The position numbers and the translations under genes were made by a program. Source: a virus. Taken from it: a DNA stretch of 64,000 nt. Location: the IMG/VR virus record IMGVR_UViG_3300020447_000001, positions 1-64,000 of that record; one strand, 5' to 3'. Below are positions 61,285 through 64,000 of the stretch, in pieces (the stretch's first letter is position 1; each line of letters opens with the position of its first letter). Below the pieces are notes generated by a model. The model searched no databases. It was not told the DNA's origin and saw only the letters and a list, made by a program, of their open reading frames with translations.

Positions 61285-63540
61285 ATGAGTCTCCATCAGT
61301 TAACGTGGCCGGTGATTGCCCCTTCATTGGGGTTGCCACAAACAAATCCGGTATTTCCAGTACAGACGTTGTGCCCTCTGTGTGAGGGAGCATTGTCCAT
61401 ATATAAGGATAACAAAAGTGGCGAAGAATGGGCATACTGTTTGGATTGCCAGTGGTCTTCCTCCGCGCTGCAATTAGCTGCACATCTTTGGAACGTCCCT
61501 CTTTCAGTAGCAGTCGAACGTCTCGCAGAGTTACATAATACTAGCGTAACTGAGAGCGAGATTCAAACCTATATCAAACGATGTGTCTTAACCCACGAAA
61601 AAGCAAATAAGCTGTGGAATAAGGCACAAAATAATATAAGTCGTCCTAGCCCAGGGTTGTCTAAATTGAGAACGCACTTTGGGCTGAACATTGGTCAGCT
61701 GAGCATCTCTCGTATTGTAGACGGGCCTGCCCGCTTGTTTGGCATTATACACGTCGCCGATGTAAAACGTTTATGGGTATACGGGGGGAAGAATCGAGCC
61801 TATCGAAAGGCAGAGTTTTTCAAAGGCAAAGGGTGGGAAGATGTGCTGGTAATTCCGTACTTTAAGGCTCCCGGAAACGTGGCCAGTATTTTATTTGTAG
61901 GTAGAGAAGGCAAAGAAACCAGCGATCAAATTTTTCAGACTTACGCTAGGCGAGGAAGAAGTAGTAACTCAAGTAATGCGTCTTCTGGTTTTGCGGGACT
62001 GCATTCAGTTATTGATTATGATTGTGGTCACGTCATATTAACGAGCGACGTGTTAGCTAATTTCCGTATACAGACACGACATTTTTTAACTAGTGTAACT
62101 CCATTACCATTGGTTTCTTGGTACGACGATCCTGGTGGCGTTTATGCGTCTAACTGGGGTCTTTTTAGCGGTAAACGTTTAGTGTTCTGGGAGTGGGAAC
62201 CAAAAGCTAGTGTGTTGTATCAGTGCATGACAACAAACGCAGATTTGGTTATCAACGTTGGCCCTAAGAAATATGACGTACGAAACATTAGTCATTGGGT
62301 GCGGAATCAAAAATCTATGTTGGACATAGAGCGACAAGTTGTACGAGAGGCGAAACCATGGAAAAAAGCATTACGAAACTGGATTCGAACTAGAGACGCA
62401 ACGGAAGGACGAATTTCAACTTTATTGTTAGAATGTAACAATCTAAGCTCCAAGCTTGCGGAAGAAGTCCGCTCTGCAATTGGGTGGGAACGTACACAAG
62501 CTAAACATTACACACGTTCTGTTACGATAAATAGCAATACATATACTGATCGTGGTGGAGTGTGGTATCAAAACAGTACGGAAAAACCGTTATTTGACGG
62601 TAACATTCGTGTAGACCGTGTGATCGTTCGAGACGGTTGTTTACCGGAGTATGTGGGAGAAATATTTATACAGGATTCCGCAATGCCGTTTCGTGTGAAA
62701 GGGCGTACACGAGCTAAGCTAAATAAAGCTATCTGGGATGTTATTGAATCCTCCGGCTATTTTTCAGAAAGAAAAGCCCCTTGTGGTGTGGGGCTTATTC
62801 AATTGGCGTTGGCTTTTTATAAGCCTGACATCTGGAAAGGCAAAGACATACTTGGGTGGGACGGAACTGGCTTTCAGTTACAAAACTGTAAAATTGTTCG
62901 TGGCAAATACGAGAAGACTCCGCCAGAGTTATTTTCACATCAATTTGAGGGTCCAGCCGGTAGTTCCTACAGATGGCGTGCTGAAGTAGTAAGTTCATTA
63001 CTTCAAGCTACGTCCCTAGAGTCAACATGGGCGTGGTCTATAGTGTTCGGGTGTATCAACCAGATTTTGTCCCCTGTGGCTCAACATCCTGTGTCAAAAC
63101 TCGTGTTTGAGTACGATGAATATCATAATACAGCTTTTACACGTATCTTGCGTTTGTTGGGTGTTCCAACTACCACAGAATTTTGGAAGCACAATTGGCC
63201 TGCTATATCAATAGAAAAGCCGACCCGACACCAAAAATTTAAAGCTGTTACTGTATCGTCACAAGACGAGATAATAAAAGGCAGAGGTATCTATCTAATT
63301 AAAGCGCCTTCTGCCCACGAATTGCGACCTGTAAATATTCCTACAGCGTTTAGAACTGTGATTCCAAACTTTTTAGCGTGGTTTACGCTACAGGACTTTG
63401 CTACTTGCTTTAACGAGCAAAGTTCGTGGGAAAAGCAGACGTTGAGTCTTGTGCAGAAATGGGCCACAGAGAGAGAAATTAAAAAGCTATTTCCTGTGTT
63501 TCAAGCGGCAATACAACTCACTCGTCCTCCCAATCATTAA
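61285..63540 (+). CDS. Zinc-finger replication protein, possibly primase-like
   Basis: A 751-residue protein from ATG 61285. The N-terminus has LCPLCEGALSIYKDNKSGEEWAYCLDCQW, a four-Cys zinc ribbon with the spacing of DnaG/T7-type primases. The next part, SSALQLAAHLWNVPLSVAVERLAELH, also follows primase-like finger domains. A region around 265-300 (HVILTSDVLANFRIQ) may be a TOPRIM-like remnant. No Walker A motif is visible; the C-terminal 300 residues are unlike known helicases. Longer open frame to 61174 has no start signal. Primase or primase-derived role is inferred. Confidence 0.5.
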   Translation: MSLHQLTWPVIAPSLGLPQTNPVFPVQTLCPLCEGALSIYKDNKSGEEWAYCLDCQWSSSALQLAAHLWNVPLSVAVERLAELHNTSVTESEIQTYIKRCVLTHEKANKLWNKAQNNISRPSPGLSKLRTHFGLNIGQLSISRIVDGPARLFGIIHVADVKRLWVYGGKNRAYRKAEFFKGKGWEDVLVIPYFKAPGNVASILFVGREGKETSDQIFQTYARRGRSSNSSNASSGFAGLHSVIDYDCGHVILTSDVLANFRIQTRHFLTSVTPLPLVSWYDDPGGVYASNWGLFSGKRLVFWEWEPKASVLYQCMTTNADLVINVGPKKYDVRNISHWVRNQKSMLDIERQVVREAKPWKKALRNWIRTRDATEGRISTLLLECNNLSSKLAEEVRSAIGWERTQAKHYTRSVTINSNTYTDRGGVWYQNSTEKPLFDGNIRVDRVIVRDGCLPEYVGEIFIQDSAMPFRVKGRTRAKLNKAIWDVIESSGYFSERKAPCGVGLIQLALAFYKPDIWKGKDILGWDGTGFQLQNCKIVRGKYEKTPPELFSHQFEGPAGSSYRWRAEVVSSLLQATSLESTWAWSIVFGCINQILSPVAQHPVSKLVFEYDEYHNTAFTRILRLLGVPTTTEFWKHNWPAISIEKPTRHQKFKAVTVSSQDEIIKGRGIYLIKAPSAHELRPVNIPTAFRTVIPNFLAWFTLQDFATCFNEQSSWEKQTLSLVQKWATEREIKKLFPVFQAAIQLTRPPNH

Positions 63541-63985
63541 CAGTTATTGGTTGGACTGCCTGCTTTACTTCATCTCCCATTGATACATTTTCATACTCAG
63601 CCAGATTAGGCCATTGTCCTGACATGTGGCAAAGCATCATAGTACCCATATTGACTGCCTGTGCAAAATCATCAGGACCAGCTGGGTCTCTAAGAATTTG
63701 ATACCGATCTCTGCCAAATCCTGTTTCTGACTTATCTTCAATGAGATAAAGAAAATCATGTAGCAATCCAGGCTCACCAGAACTTATATAATCGTAAGTA
63801 AAGAACCTGAGAACACCAGATTTAATAAATTGACAGGTGTAACTAAGACTTCGAGCTTTCTCCATATTAAAGTGTTCACGAGGATGGAGCGAGGTTGCAG
63901 GCTTAAACTGAAGAACATTGCCTTTTGCAGGTCCCGTATATGCAATCGGTATGATATTAGCCAGCGGCAACCCTGCGTGATTCAT
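63518..63985 (-). CDS. Hypothetical protein, minus strand, possibly 5' incomplete
   Basis: A 155-residue protein if ATG 63985 is the start; the frame stays open to the window end, so it may be longer. Its end overlaps the end of the plus-strand gene by 23 bases. Mixed helices and strands; 'PGLLHDFLYLIEDKSETGFGRDRYQILRDP' resembles small phage proteins of unknown role with H-D-x-L...R motifs (DUF1353-like). The similarity is suggestive only. Confidence 0.45.
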   Translation of the reverse strand: MNHAGLPLANIIPIAYTGPAKGNVLQFKPATSLHPREHFNMEKARSLSYTCQFIKSGVLRFFTYDYISSGEPGLLHDFLYLIEDKSETGFGRDRYQILRDPAGPDDFAQAVNMGTMMLCHMSGQWPNLAEYENVSMGDEVKQAVQPITVNDWEDE

Positions 63986-64000
63986 CACGGTTTCTCGAAT

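Overview
The window is a stretch of a large tailed dsDNA bacteriophage with a contractile tail (myovirus). It carries a tail sheath with the typical C-terminal signature, a tail tube, a tape measure, gp25/W-like and gp6/J-like baseplate proteins and a very large set of fibre genes. Genes are dense and almost all on the + strand, many joined by ATGA or TAATG stop/start overlaps, with hairpin terminators between blocks. The host cannot be named from sequence alone. Lipobox-bearing lipoproteins and a prepilin-like peptide suggest a bacterium with lipoprotein processing, probably Gram-negative. A Ycf46-type ATPase with DUF1257/DUF2997-like partners recalls cyanobacteria and other aquatic bacteria. 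These are weak hints.

Layout. 1-17.4 kb: tail and baseplate (sheath, tube, OB-fold/beta-helix spike, a probable frameshifted pair of tail assembly chaperones, tape measure, hub-region proteins, a sigma-70-like protein inside the operon, gp25-like and gpJ-like wedge proteins). 17.4-20.8 kb: probable lysis or membrane cassette (holin-like protein, membrane protein, lipoprotein, papain-like cysteine peptidase, secreted Cys-rich protein). 20.8-40.3 kb: distal baseplate and fibres, including a family sharing an N-terminal W...R-x-[YF]-P motif, a beta-helix spike, a chimeric repeat fibre, and a fibre with about 62 collagen-like G-x-T triplets. 40.3-42.4 kb: a two-domain glycosyltransferase next to that fibre, which might glycosylate it. 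42.4-49.3 kb: small accessory genes, many separated by a terminator hairpin followed by a GCAAGGAG ribosome site. This block holds tiny membrane proteins, a lipoprotein, a shrunken copy of the downstream AAA ATPase and a structured intergenic region that looks like a non-coding RNA. 49.4-60.1 kb: an operon-like run with the DUF1257-like / DUF2997-like / Ycf46-like AAA module, two proteins sharing a C-terminal KKKxxRRNLGV tail, and a GHKL ATPase fused to an HExxH peptidase. 60.1-64 kb: strand switches, with two minus-strand genes around a large zinc-finger, possibly primase-like protein.

The left two thirds builds the tail, adhesion apparatus and lysis functions. The right third looks like host-interaction and regulatory or replication genes. 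The points most worth testing are the AAA ATPase module and its miniature paralogue, the GHKL-peptidase fusion, the collagen-like fibre with its neighbouring glycosyltransferase, the pilin-like 39-residue peptide, and the structured RNA candidate between two identical terminators.
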